A stretch of 64,000 nucleotides of DNA from Mycolicibacterium rhodesiae JS60. Lineage in GTDB: Bacteria > Actinomycetota > Actinomycetes > Mycobacteriales > Mycobacteriaceae. Of this stretch, positions 23,901 to 30,500 are shown one piece after another. Made by a program: the position numbers and the translations under genes. Position 1 is the stretch's first letter, and the number at the start of each line of letters is the position of its first letter. Location: the NCBI GenBank assembly GCA_000230935.2, contig AGIQ01000005.1, positions 1 to 64,000 of the forward strand, written 5' to 3'. The notes beneath the pieces were generated by a model. The model made no database searches, was not told the origin of the DNA, and saw nothing but the letters and a program-made list of their open reading frames with translations.

Positions 23901-26900
23901 CGCCGGTACGGCGGCGCGGGGCGCAGCCGCTGTCCGTAGTAGCTTGCGAACACCTCACCCAGCAGGATCGGCAGCGACCAGCCGTCCAGCACGATGTGGT
24001 GGTTGGTCAGCACAAACCGATACTGATCGGTCCCGGTCCGAATCAACGCCGCACGAAACGCCGGCTCATTGGCCAACTCACACACCGCAATGCGCTCGGC
24101 TCCGCACACCTGCGCGATCTGCCCTTCGACATCGCCGCCATCGAGCTCGAAGTACTGCCACGGCACCGCCGGGTCGGCCGGAATGACCTGCACCGGCTCC
24201 GCGAACCTCTGGGAGAACCGGGCCGCAAGATTGGGATGCCGGCCGACCACCGCCTGCACCGCCGCCTGCAATCGCTCCTGATCCAGCGGACCGGCCAAAC
24301 TCACATACAGCTGCACCGCATACACATCGTCGCCACCCAGCGCCGCGCTGGCATGGAACAACAACCCCTGCTGCAGCGGAGTCAGCGGCAGAACATCAGC
24401 GATCCGCAGTGGACCGCCGGAACCTGACGAGCTGCTCTTGGCGACGACGGGCACCGGCGCGGGTTGGGGCGTCGCAGGCTCCGCCTTGGTCTTTTCCACA
24501 CCGATCAGGGCCGCCAACTGTCCGACGGTGGGCGCCTCGAAGAGTGCCCGCACCGAAAGCCGGGTCTTCAGAGCGGTATTGACCGCCGCGATGAGGCGCA
24601 TCGCTGACAGCGAATCCCCACCGAGGTTGAAGAACGAGTCGTCCACGCCGACGCGCTTCACACCGAGTACCTTGACGTAGATATCGGCCAGCGCCTCCTC
24701 GACCACGGTGGTCGGGGCGCGGTAGTGACCGGCGTCGGATAATTCCGGTGCAGGCAGGGCCCGCCGGTCGAGCTTGCCATTGACCGTCAGCGGTATGGCA
24801 TCGATCACCACGATCGCTACCGGAACCATGTACTCCGGCAAGCGTTCTGCGAGCGCGGCCCGCAATACGACCGGATCGAGATCTGCGGAAGCTCCGGTGA
24901 CGTACCCCACCAGTCGCTTCTCGCCGGGGCGGTCCTCGCGGGCGATCACAACCGCCTTATCGACACCATCCAGCCCGGCCAGCACCGCGCGAACTTCGCC
25001 GAGCTCGATACGATACCCGCGAATCTTGACCTGCTCGTCGGCGCGCCCCTCGTACCGCAACTGCCCGTCGGCGGCCCACCACGCCAGGTCCCCGGTGCGG
25101 TACATGCGGGACCCTGACCCACCGAACGGACATGCCACGAAACGGGATCCGGTCAACCCGGCACGATCCGCATAACCGATGCCAACCCCCTGACCGGCAA
25201 CGTACAGCTCGCCGACCACACCGGGCGGCACTGGGCGCAACCAGCTGTCGAGCACGAACAGAGCCGCCCCGGCGATGGGCGGGCCGATCGGGACCGCCCC
25301 GGATCCTGCCGCGAGCGGCAGGCTCAGGGCCACGTCCACGGTCGTTTCCGTGGGACCGTAGGCATTGATCATGGACCGCCCTGGCGCCCATTGATCCATC
25401 AGCTCGATCGGGCAGGGTTCGGCGCCGATGATCAGCGCCACCGATTCGAGAACATCGGGCGACAGCATCCCCGCCTCAGATGGGGTGGTACTGAATACAT
25501 TGACCCGTTCGGCGACCAGCACAGCCTGCAAATCTTCCGGTGCGCGGGCCACCGATTCGGGCACCACCACCAACCGTCCGCCACCCAACAGCGCGCCGAA
25601 GATCTCTTGGATGGAGACGTCGAAGCCGTATGACCGGCACTGCGACCAAACCCGGTCCAGCGGAAGGGGTGCCGCGTGCAGCGAGTCCACCAGCTGAGCG
25701 ACGTTCCGGTGCGTGATAGCCACACCCTTGGGCACACCAGTGGTTCCCGATGTGTAGATGAGATACGCGATGTCGTCGGGAGCAGGCCCGGCCAGCGGGG
25801 TTCCGGGTTGACTGACGACGGCGGGGTCGCTCACGTCGATGACCCGAAGATCCTGGCCCGAAAGCCGCTGCGCCAATTCCGGGTTGGTGACCACGGCCGA
25901 CGGCGCGGCATCGCCAAGCACCATCTGCATACGCGCTGACGGTGCGGCCGGGTCGATCGGCACATACGCCGCCCCGGTTTTGAGCACCGCCAAAATCGAC
26001 ACGATCGCGTCCGCCGACCGCGGCAACAACAGAGCAACCCGCCGCCCCGGCCCGATCCCCTTGCCGGCCAACAAGTGTGCGAACCGGTTGGTCTTCTCGT
26101 CCAGCTCGCCGTACGTCATCGAGTGGCCGTCGAAACTCAGCGCGGACGCCTCCGGGTCACGTGCCACCTGCGCGGCGAACAACGCCGGAATCGAGAGCGA
26201 CTCCGGCGCCGGCTGGGCCAGCACTGCCCGGTTACTCCACTGATCCAGCTTCGCGTGCTCGTCAACATCGAGCAGATCCATCGATGACAACGGCGACGCG
26301 GGTTCCGCGATCATGGTGGCCACGACTCGCTTGAGTCGCTCGATCAGAGCTTCGACGCCTGCCGCGTCGAAGACGCCGGTGTCGTACTCGACGCGGAGGG
26401 TCAGTTCATCACCCGGAATCGCTTGAACCGAGAGCGGATAGTGGTTGGTTTCGTGGTGAGCGAAGTTCGTGACAGCCAATCCGTCGGTGGCCGACAATGT
26501 GGCGGCATCGATCGGATAGTTCTCGTACACGAAGAACGTGTCGAACAGCTGGTCCTGCCCGGTCAAACGATGAATCTCGTTGAGCGCCAGATGCTGATGA
26601 TCCAAGGTCTGAGCATGATCGTTCTGCAGCTGCTCGAGCAGATCAGACGTTGTGGTCGACGCCGCGACGCGCGCGCGCACCGGCACCGTGTTGATCAGCA
26701 GACCCACCATCGAGTCCGAACCCAACACCTCGTCCGGCCGTCCCGACACCGTGGTCCCGAACACGATGTCACGCTGGCCGGTCAGAGACATCAACACTCG
26801 CGCATAGGCGCCCTGCAACACCGTGCTGATCGTTGTGTGAGACGACCGTGCCAGCTCAGCGAGGGCTCCACTGGCCCCCTCGGGCAACACAAACGACGCG

Positions 26901-27535
26901 ACGTTGTGCTCGCCCGGCAGGTGGCCCGCGGGGCTAACCAGCGTCGGGGTGTCGAAGCCGGCCAGGACCTCGCCCCACGCCGCCCGCGCAGCATCGACGT
27001 CGCGGCCGGTCAGCCAGGTGACGAATCGTCGATAGGGCGGGGCTGGAGGCAACCGCTGTCCGAAATACGTGGCAAAAACCTCGCCCAGAAGGATGGGCAG
27101 CGACCACCCATCCAACACGATGTGGTGATTGGTCAGGACGAACCGGTAGTGGTCGGTCCCGGTCCGAATCAGCAGAGCCCGGAACGCCAGCTCGTTTGCC
27201 AACTCACACACCGCGATACGCTCGGCCGCGCACACCTGTGCGATCCGCTCCTCGGCATCGTCGCCATCCAGTTCGACGTACCGCCAGGGCACTGCCGGAT
27301 CGGCGAGGATGATCTGAACGGGCTCGTCGTACTGCTGGGAGAACCGGGCCGCGAGGTTGGGATGCCGGCCGACCACCGCCTGCACCGCCGCCTGCAACCG
27401 CTCCTGATCCAGCGGACCGGCCAAACTCACATACAGCTGAACCGCATACACATCGTCGCCACCCAGCGCCGCGCTGGCATGGAACAACAGCCCCTGCTGC
27501 AGCGGAGTCAGCGGCAGAACATCAGCTATCTGCAT
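11993..27535 (-). CDS. Five-module NRPS (C-A-T, C-A-T, C-A-T, C-A-T-E, C-T), NRPS-B
   Basis: This is a 5180-residue nonribosomal peptide synthetase. Condensation/epimerization HHxxxDG motifs lie near residues 138, 1178, 2216, 3267, 4325 (the E domain, HHLAVDGVSW) and 4808; carrier-protein GGDS serines lie near 973, 2028, 3079, 4150 and 5141. There are four A domains (about 450-930, 1500-2000, 2530-3030, 3590-4100). Their ten-residue codes, read by eye against PheA, are DVQSIGAVDK, DVCSIALVHK, DFWTLGAVYK and DFWSVGMVHK. The last is threonine-like; I cannot assign the other three. C1, C2 and C5 begin LPLTPLQQGLLFHA (DCL style), whereas C3 and C4 begin LSFxQNRLW (LCL style). The final C-T has no A domain and no TE or reductase follows, so loading of that carrier and product release are unexplained. 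It starts inside the NRPS-A 3' end (14 bp overlap), implying coupled translation. Confidence 0.95.
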   Translation of the reverse strand: MQIADVLPLTPLQQGLLFHASAALGGDDVYAVQLYVSLAGPLDQERLQAAVQAVVGRHPNLAARFSQQYDEPVQIILADPAVPWRYVELDGDDAEERIAQVCAAERIAVCELANELAFRALLIRTGTDHYRFVLTNHHIVLDGWSLPILLGEVFATYFGQRLPPAPPYRRFVTWLTGRDVDAARAAWGEVLAGFDTPTLVSPAGHLPGEHNVASFVLPEGASGALAELARSSHTTISTVLQGAYARVLMSLTGQRDIVFGTTVSGRPDEVLGSDSMVGLLINTVPVRARVAASTTTSDLLEQLQNDHAQTLDHQHLALNEIHRLTGQDQLFDTFFVYENYPIDAATLSATDGLAVTNFAHHETNHYPLSVQAIPGDELTLRVEYDTGVFDAAGVEALIERLKRVVATMIAEPASPLSSMDLLDVDEHAKLDQWSNRAVLAQPAPESLSIPALFAAQVARDPEASALSFDGHSMTYGELDEKTNRFAHLLAGKGIGPGRRVALLLPRSADAIVSILAVLKTGAAYVPIDPAAPSARMQMVLGDAAPSAVVTNPELAQRLSGQDLRVIDVSDPAVVSQPGTPLAGPAPDDIAYLIYTSGTTGVPKGVAITHRNVAQLVDSLHAAPLPLDRVWSQCRSYGFDVSIQEIFGALLGGGRLVVVPESVARAPEDLQAVLVAERVNVFSTTPSEAGMLSPDVLESVALIIGAEPCPIELMDQWAPGRSMINAYGPTETTVDVALSLPLAAGSGAVPIGPPIAGAALFVLDSWLRPVPPGVVGELYVAGQGVGIGYADRAGLTGSRFVACPFGGSGSRMYRTGDLAWWAADGQLRYEGRADEQVKIRGYRIELGEVRAVLAGLDGVDKAVVIAREDRPGEKRLVGYVTGASADLDPVVLRAALAERLPEYMVPVAIVVIDAIPLTVNGKLDRRALPAPELSDAGHYRAPTTVVEEALADIYVKVLGVKRVGVDDSFFNLGGDSLSAMRLIAAVNTALKTRLSVRALFEAPTVGQLAALIGVEKTKAEPATPQPAPVPVVAKSSSSGSGGPLRIADVLPLTPLQQGLLFHASAALGGDDVYAVQLYVSLAGPLDQERLQAAVQAVVGRHPNLAARFSQRFAEPVQVIPADPAVPWQYFELDGGDVEGQIAQVCGAERIAVCELANEPAFRAALIRTGTDQYRFVLTNHHIVLDGWSLPILLGEVFASYYGQRLRPAPPYRRFVSWLAGRDLDAARAAWGKVLAGFDTPTLVGAAGRASLGRRDVISSTIPEQTTRALGELARSCHTTVSTVLQGAFARVLMSLTGHADVAFGTTVSGRPDEVLGADSMVGLLINTVPVRARIAVKTTTSELLDQLQNDHAQTLDHQHLALSEIHRVIGQDHLFDTFFVYENYPIDAATLSGSDGLAVTNFAHREYNHYPIAVQALPGDQLTFRVEYDTDVFDAADVQALIERIERVLAAMIAEPSRPLSSIDVLGDAEHAAVDRWSDRAALTRSISTVESIPALFALQATRAPEALALTWGERSWTYRELDEATNRFAHMLASKGIGPGERVALLLPRSADAIVSILAVLKAGAAYVPIDPAAPPARMQLVLGDAAPVAAITNSELAQRLTGQDLRIFDPNDPAVASQPSTPLPGPAPAHIAYLIYTSGTTGVPKGVAITHQNVTQLLAAMDANIAMAEQVWSLWHSLAFDVSVCEMWGALLYGGRLVVVPESVARAPEEFHALLAAEQVTILSQTPSAFYALQTADAMQPEIARQLKLQAVIFAGEALEPQRIRAWLDSHPRTPRLLNLYGTTETTVHASFREIVGDDIDSDVSPVGGPLPDLGFFVLDQWLRPVPAGVVGDLYVAGPQAGLGYWRRPGLSSSRFVACPFGVPGMRMYRTGDLVWWGADGELRYVGRADEQVKIRGYRIELGEVRAVLAEVGGVEQAVVIAREDRPGDKRLVGYVTGSVDAATARAAVAERLPEYMVPAAIMVIDALPLTVNGKLDRRALPAPEFAGTDSYRAPSTAVEEILVGIYARILGLSRVGVDDSFFDLGGDSLSAMRLIAAVNTGLNTHLSVRTLFEAPSVAQLAPRIGGDDDRLKPVGPMERPSVIPLSFSQNRLWFLDQLQGPSPTYNMAVGLRLDGPLNAEALGAALADVVSRHESLRTIFVAPDGIPQQVVVPAERADIGWAIVDAAGWSQARLDEAVGEVALHSFDLAVEIPMQARLFRVSDTEHVVVAVAHHIAADGLSMGPMVRDLGIAYVCRSAGLPPAWAELPVQYVDYTLWQRAQFGDLNDGNSLIAAQLAYWEDALAGMSERLQLPTDRPYPPVADQRGATIGWEWPIELQQRIAAVAREHNATSFMLVQAALSLLLSKLSASSDVAVGFPIGGRRDPALDDLIGFFVNTLVLRVDVGGDPTAADLLAQVRTRSLAAYEHQDVPFEVVVERINPTRSLNHHPLVQVMLAWQNLPGETSEDIALALGDLQVTQLPLETHTARVDLAFSLTERWTHAGEPTGLFGMAEFRTDVFDAASIETMVGRLERLLVAMTADPAQRVSSVDLLDAAERARLDVVGNRAVLSRPMPAVSVPELFAAQVNRAPRAIALTAGAVSMTYRDLDEAANRYAHLLSGRGVGAGDSVALLLERSAEAVVVMLAALKLGAAYLAIDPALPEARIEFMLGDAAPVVVVTTEMLRPRLQGHDVAVVAIDAAAVDRQPSTALPAPDPDNIAYLIYTSGTTGTPKGVALSHRNLAHLADSAHPDLPADQVWTQCHSYAFDFSVWEIWAALLGGGRLLVVPDPVVRSPDDFHALLVSEHVTVLTQTPSAVAALRPQGLESVALLLGGEACPPEVVDQWAPGRVVINAYGPTEVTVYASMSKPLEAGAEVPIGAPPPTVAAFVLDERLRPVPEGVVGELYVAGRGVGVGYIGRTGLTASRFVPCPFGGPGQRMYRTGDLVRWRPDGQLQYLGRADEQVKIRGYRIEPGEIQAVLAGLDGVEQAVVIAREDRPGDPRLVGYFTGTADPVKVRVALAERLPAYMVPAAVLELSALPLTVSGKLDRRALPAPDYQDAENYRAPSTPTEEILAGIFAQVLGIDRVGVDDSFFDLGGDSLSAMRLVAAVNKSMGSGLAVRVLFETPTVAQLALRVTGDETRSEPLVAGPRPEVVPLSFAQNRLWIVDQLQGPSPIYNLPVSLRLRGQLDADALGAALADVVAHQESLRTRFPAVEGVPQQLVVPTDVADFGWAIIDATGWSDTELADAIDAATRYTFDLANEIPMQAQLFRIAGDEHVLVAVVHHIAADGWSVAPLVRDLGVAYASRSAGEAPGWADLTVQYVDYTLWQRSRLGDLTDADSRISAELAYWEGVLAGMPEQLQLPTDRPYPMAADYRGARLDVDWPADLQRQVARVAREHNATPFMVVQTALAVLLSNLSANDDVAVGFPIAGRGDTALDELVGFFVNTLVLRVDLSGNPTFADLLAQVRRRSLSAYEHQDVPFEVLVERLKPTRSMAHHPLVQVVLAWQNFGWQAGDAAGLSLGDLQVEPIAVDTKTARMDLTFNLAERWDEAGEPAGIGGGVEFRTDVFDSASIGILVDRLRRVLTAMTADPAQPMSALDVLETAEHTRLDQIGNRAALTQPVSTPETIASMFIRQAALTPDAPAVTFEGESMTYRELDEATDRAAHVLAGRGAGPGQRVALLLPRTAEAIVAMVAVVKTGATYVPIDPTVPEQRRQFVLGDARPVAAVTTAALAELLGGHALSVIDVSDLVDPAVDTSAALPGPQADDVAYIIYTSGTTGTPKGVAIPHRNVIRLLETLDADMDMAGLAWSQCHSLAFDFSVWEVWGALLYGGRVVVVPDAVVRSPEDLHALLVSEQVGVLSQTPSAFYALQSADAANPELGSQLKLEAVVFGGEALEPQKMRAWLANHPPGSPRLLNMYGITETTVHASFREIVAEDADSAVSPIGVPLGHLGFFVLDTLLRPVPIGVVGELYVAGAGVSDGYIGRAGLSSTRFVACPFGEPGARMYRTGDLMAWGADGELRYMGRSDEQVKIRGYRIELGEIQAALSDLDGVEQAVVIAREDRPGDKRLVGYVTGDVDPVAARAALGDRLPSYMVPTAVVAIAALPLTVNGKLDTKALPAPDYQDVDSYRAPSDAVEEILAGIYAQVLGLERVGVDESFFELGGDSILSMQVVARARAAGVICRPRDIFVEQTVAGLARVATISDGDDDLVDEGTGPVQATPIIQWLNGVDGPVDQFNQTVLIQAPVGVTEDDVLVVLQAVLDRHAMLRMRVSDDGAGGWSLAVPEPGSVDARACLHTVDVLSDETVAKARSRLNPATGAMVSALWAVPTGQLLMIAHHLAVDGVSWRILVEDFNLAWAQLHGGQPVELPAPRTSFARWAAILAEHAHHPDVVGTVERWREIAAIPAPLPAVQPAIDTYANAGSLSVELDTETTRMLLGEVPAAFHAGINDILLIAFGLALAEFLGAAGAPVVIDAEGHGRQEEVADVDLSRTVGWFTTKYPISLAAGGLDWGQVLAGDADLGPIIKDAKEQLRALPDGLTYGLLRYLNADVDLAGADPTIGFNYLGRMGGAGGQASGDFWEIREDGWKVTGAAAAVPMPLMHTVELNAGTVETHDGPHLRAGWTWALSALDHVQVTRLSDLWFDALAGICAHVHGGGGGLTPSDIAPARLSQQQIDELCREHEAADILPLTPLQQGLLFHAAVAHSCGDDVYAVQMGVTLHGRLDRYRLQEAVQSAVQRHPNLAAHFAGHFAEPIQVIPADPVLPWQYVDLSREATDRDERIEQLCAAERGAVCDLAEQTPFRAALIRVAPDQHRLVLTNHHILLDGWSTTVLLQEVFAGYYGQRLPAAVPYRRFVSWLADRDLPAARSVWREALAGFDTPTLVGPPDQGMGPRGVASLRVSEQTTTALNELARTHHTTISTVLQAAWTQLLMTMTGQGDIAFGVVVAGRPAELAGADAMVGLLINTVPMRVNVAPDAGLADLLDELRDSRSRTFEHEYLGLNDIHRVAGHRKLFDTVFVFENYPTDTSLLSGADGLAVTAVDSRDFYHYPLTVQAVPGPELDLRIQYRTDVFDDTRISRIVEQLDRTLASMADYPAHPLVVEDRQPPAAPVPEHPVYKAPSSDLEKALCGIYTQVLGVDRVGVDDSFFGLGGDSLSAMRAVGAINATVCARVTLPVFLAAPTVRDLSRVVAS
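24235..24402. repeat. Near-identical C-domain DNA, copy in module 2 of NRPS-B
   Basis: This segment, encoding the start of the second condensation domain, matches 27361-27528 at a constant offset of 3126 bases with only a handful of mismatches by eye. The similarity continues less strictly through the C domain and into the first half of the A domain. This level of DNA identity points to a recent duplication or gene conversion within the NRPS gene. Confidence 0.8.
27361..27528. repeat. Near-identical C-domain DNA, copy in module 1 of NRPS-B
   Basis: Partner of the repeat at 24235-24402. It encodes the first residues of NRPS-B (from MQIADVLPLTPLQQG onward). Confidence 0.8.
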
Positions 27536-30500
27536 ACTGCCGCTGAAGCTCGTCGATCTGCTCCTGGGTCAGGCTGGCCGCGATATCCGACGGCGTCAAC
27601 CCGCCGCCACCGCTTTCCACGTGCGAGCAGATTCCCGTCAGAGCCTCGAACCACAACTGGCTCACGCGGTTGACCTGTGCGTGATTCAGAGCCGAGGGCG
27701 CCCAGGTCCAGGTGGCACACAAGCACGGGCCGGCATCGGTGTCCACCGTGCCTGCGTCGAGCGCCAGGGTGTGCCTCAACGGTATAGCCGGCTTGATGCT
27801 CGGGCTGATGTCCGCCAACCCGTCCCAGCAGATCTGCCATGCGTCACCGCTTGTCTCGGCGGTCGTCGCACCTTGGCGCCCAAGGTAATTGAAGACGATA
27901 GCAGGATCCGGCCCGTCCAGGTCGACATCGCTGTTCAAGTAGCGCAGCACTCCGTAGGTGAGGCCGTCAGGGAACGCACGAAGCTGCTCCTTCGCGGCCT
28001 TGATGACCGCGCCCAATCTCGCGTCGCCGGCCGCGACCTGTGCCCAGCTCAGGCCGCCCACTTCCAACGAAACCGGGTACTTGGCGGTGAACCACCCCAC
28101 CGTGCGCGACAGGTCGACGTCGGGCGCCAACTCCTCGTCGCGACCGTGGCTCTCCACATCAATGCAGATCGGTGCGTCATCCGTACCCAGAAACTCCGCA
28201 ACCGCCAGGCCGAATGCGATCAACATGATGTCGTGGACACCGGCGTGGAATGCCGCCGGAACATCGCCCAGCAGCATCTGGGTGGTCTCGATGTCGAGGT
28301 ACGCCGACAGGGTCCCCGAGGTCCGCAACGTGTCTACGTCTGGGCGCACAGGCGGCAATACTTCGTGCGGTGAGATCCGCCGCCACTGGTCGGCTTGCGC
28401 CACGACATCGGCGCGATACGCGTGCTTGGTCAACAGCGACGCCCAACGGGCGAACGACGTCCCAGGCTCAGGCAGCACCACTTGCCGACCGGCGCGGTGC
28501 AGACCCCAGGCGAAGTTGAGGTCCTCCAAGAGGATTCGCCACGACACACCATCCACCGCCAGGTGGTGGATTATCGCCACCAACCGACCAGTCGAGGCCA
28601 CCCATACCGCACTCAGCATGACCCCGGCGCGCGGGTTCAACTGCGACCCGGCGTGCGACACAGCCTCATCGGTGAGCATGTCGACGGTATGCAGACGCGA
28701 ACGGGCATCGATCGCACCGGGTTCGGGCACCTGCAGAGACCAGCCACCTGCGCCGTCGTCGTCGACCCGGAGCCGCAGCATGGCATGGGAGTCCAGCAGA
28801 AGCTGCAGCATCACAAGGACATCGGCTTCGGTGGTACCTGACGGCGCCTGTACCACCACGGTCTGGTTGAACCGCTCGACCGGATTTCCTGCGGCTTCGA
28901 AATCCTCCAGCCAGCGGATGATCGGAGTGCGAACCACCGCGCCGACGCCGTCGTCGGCCGCTCCGGAGCCGGCGTCGAGCACCTTGGCCACCTGCGCCAG
29001 CCTGGCCACCGTCTGCTCGACGAAAACGTCACGCGGACGGCACAATACGCCCGCGGCCCGCGCGCGGGCGACCACCTGCATGGACAGGATGCTGTCGCCG
29101 CCCAGTTCGAAGAACGACTCGTCCACGCCGACGCGTTCGAGCCCGAGGACTTGGGCGTAGATCCCGGCCAGGATCTCCTCGACCGCATCGCTCGGGGCGC
29201 GATAGGAATCCGCAGCCTGGTATTCCGGTGCGGGCAGTGCTTTGGTGTCGAGCTTGCCGTTGACTGTCAGCGGTACCGCGTCGATGGCGACCACGGCGGA
29301 GGGAACCATGTACACCGGTAGCCGCTCGGTCACAGCCGCACGGACGGTCGTCGGGTCGGCAGTCCCGGTGATGTAGGCGACTAGGCGCTTGTCACCGGGA
29401 CGGTCCTCACGGGCTATTACCACCGCCTGCTCGACACCGTCCAATTCGCCGAGCGCAGACTGGATCTCGCCGAGCTCGACACGGTAGCCGCGGATCTTGA
29501 CCTGCTCATCGGCGCGCCCCACGTACTCGAGCTGCCCATCAGTGTTCCACCGCACCAGGTCGCCGGTGCGGTACATGCGCGCGCCGAACGCCCCGAACGG
29601 ACATGCCACGAACCGTGTTCCAGACAGGCCGGCCCGGCCCACATAGCCGTAGGCCAATCCCGACCCGGCCACATACAGTTCGCCGACCACGCCCACAGGA
29701 ACCGGTTGCAGCCAGCCATCGAGCACAAAGAAGCCCAGATTCGCCAACGGACGCCCAATCGGGCTGACCGCGTTGTCGGCATCGACCCCGAGCACCTCCC
29801 GGAACGACGCGTGCACGGTGGTCTCGGTGATGCCGTACATATTGATCATCCGCGGCGACCCCGGATGATTCTGCAACCACCCCCGAAGACGCTGTGGTTC
29901 AAGGGCTTCGCCACCGAACACCACGGCCTTGAGCGAAAGCTGCTGCTCCGCGGGAGCATCGACGCTCTGCAAGGCGTAAAACGCCGTCGGGGTCTGGCTG
30001 AGCACATCGACCTGTTCGGCCACCAGCAATGCGTAGAAATCCTCTGCCGAGCGGACTACCGCATCGGGAACCACCACCACCCGACCGCCGTAGAGCAGCG
30101 CCCCCCAGATCTCCCACACCGAGAAGTCGAAGGCCAGCGAATGGCACTGCGTCCACACCTGCTCCGCCAGCTCCATCTCGGTGGCCAGCGCCGCCAGGAG
30201 GCGGGTCACGTTCTGATGCGGAATGGCCACACCCTTGGGCGTTCCCGTGGTGCCCGAGGTGTAGATGACATAAGCGATGTCGTCAGGCGCCGGCCCCAGC
30301 AATGCCGTGCTGGGCTGACCGCCAACTCCCGCATCATCGAAATCGACGACCACCAGATCGCGGCCATCAAGACGAGACCGTAACTGCGCAGTAGTCACGG
30401 CGACCACCGGCGCTGCGTCATCGAGCACGAACTGCATCCGCGCCTCCGGCACGGACGGATCAACCGCGACATATGTGGCACCAGTTTTCAGCACCGCCAG

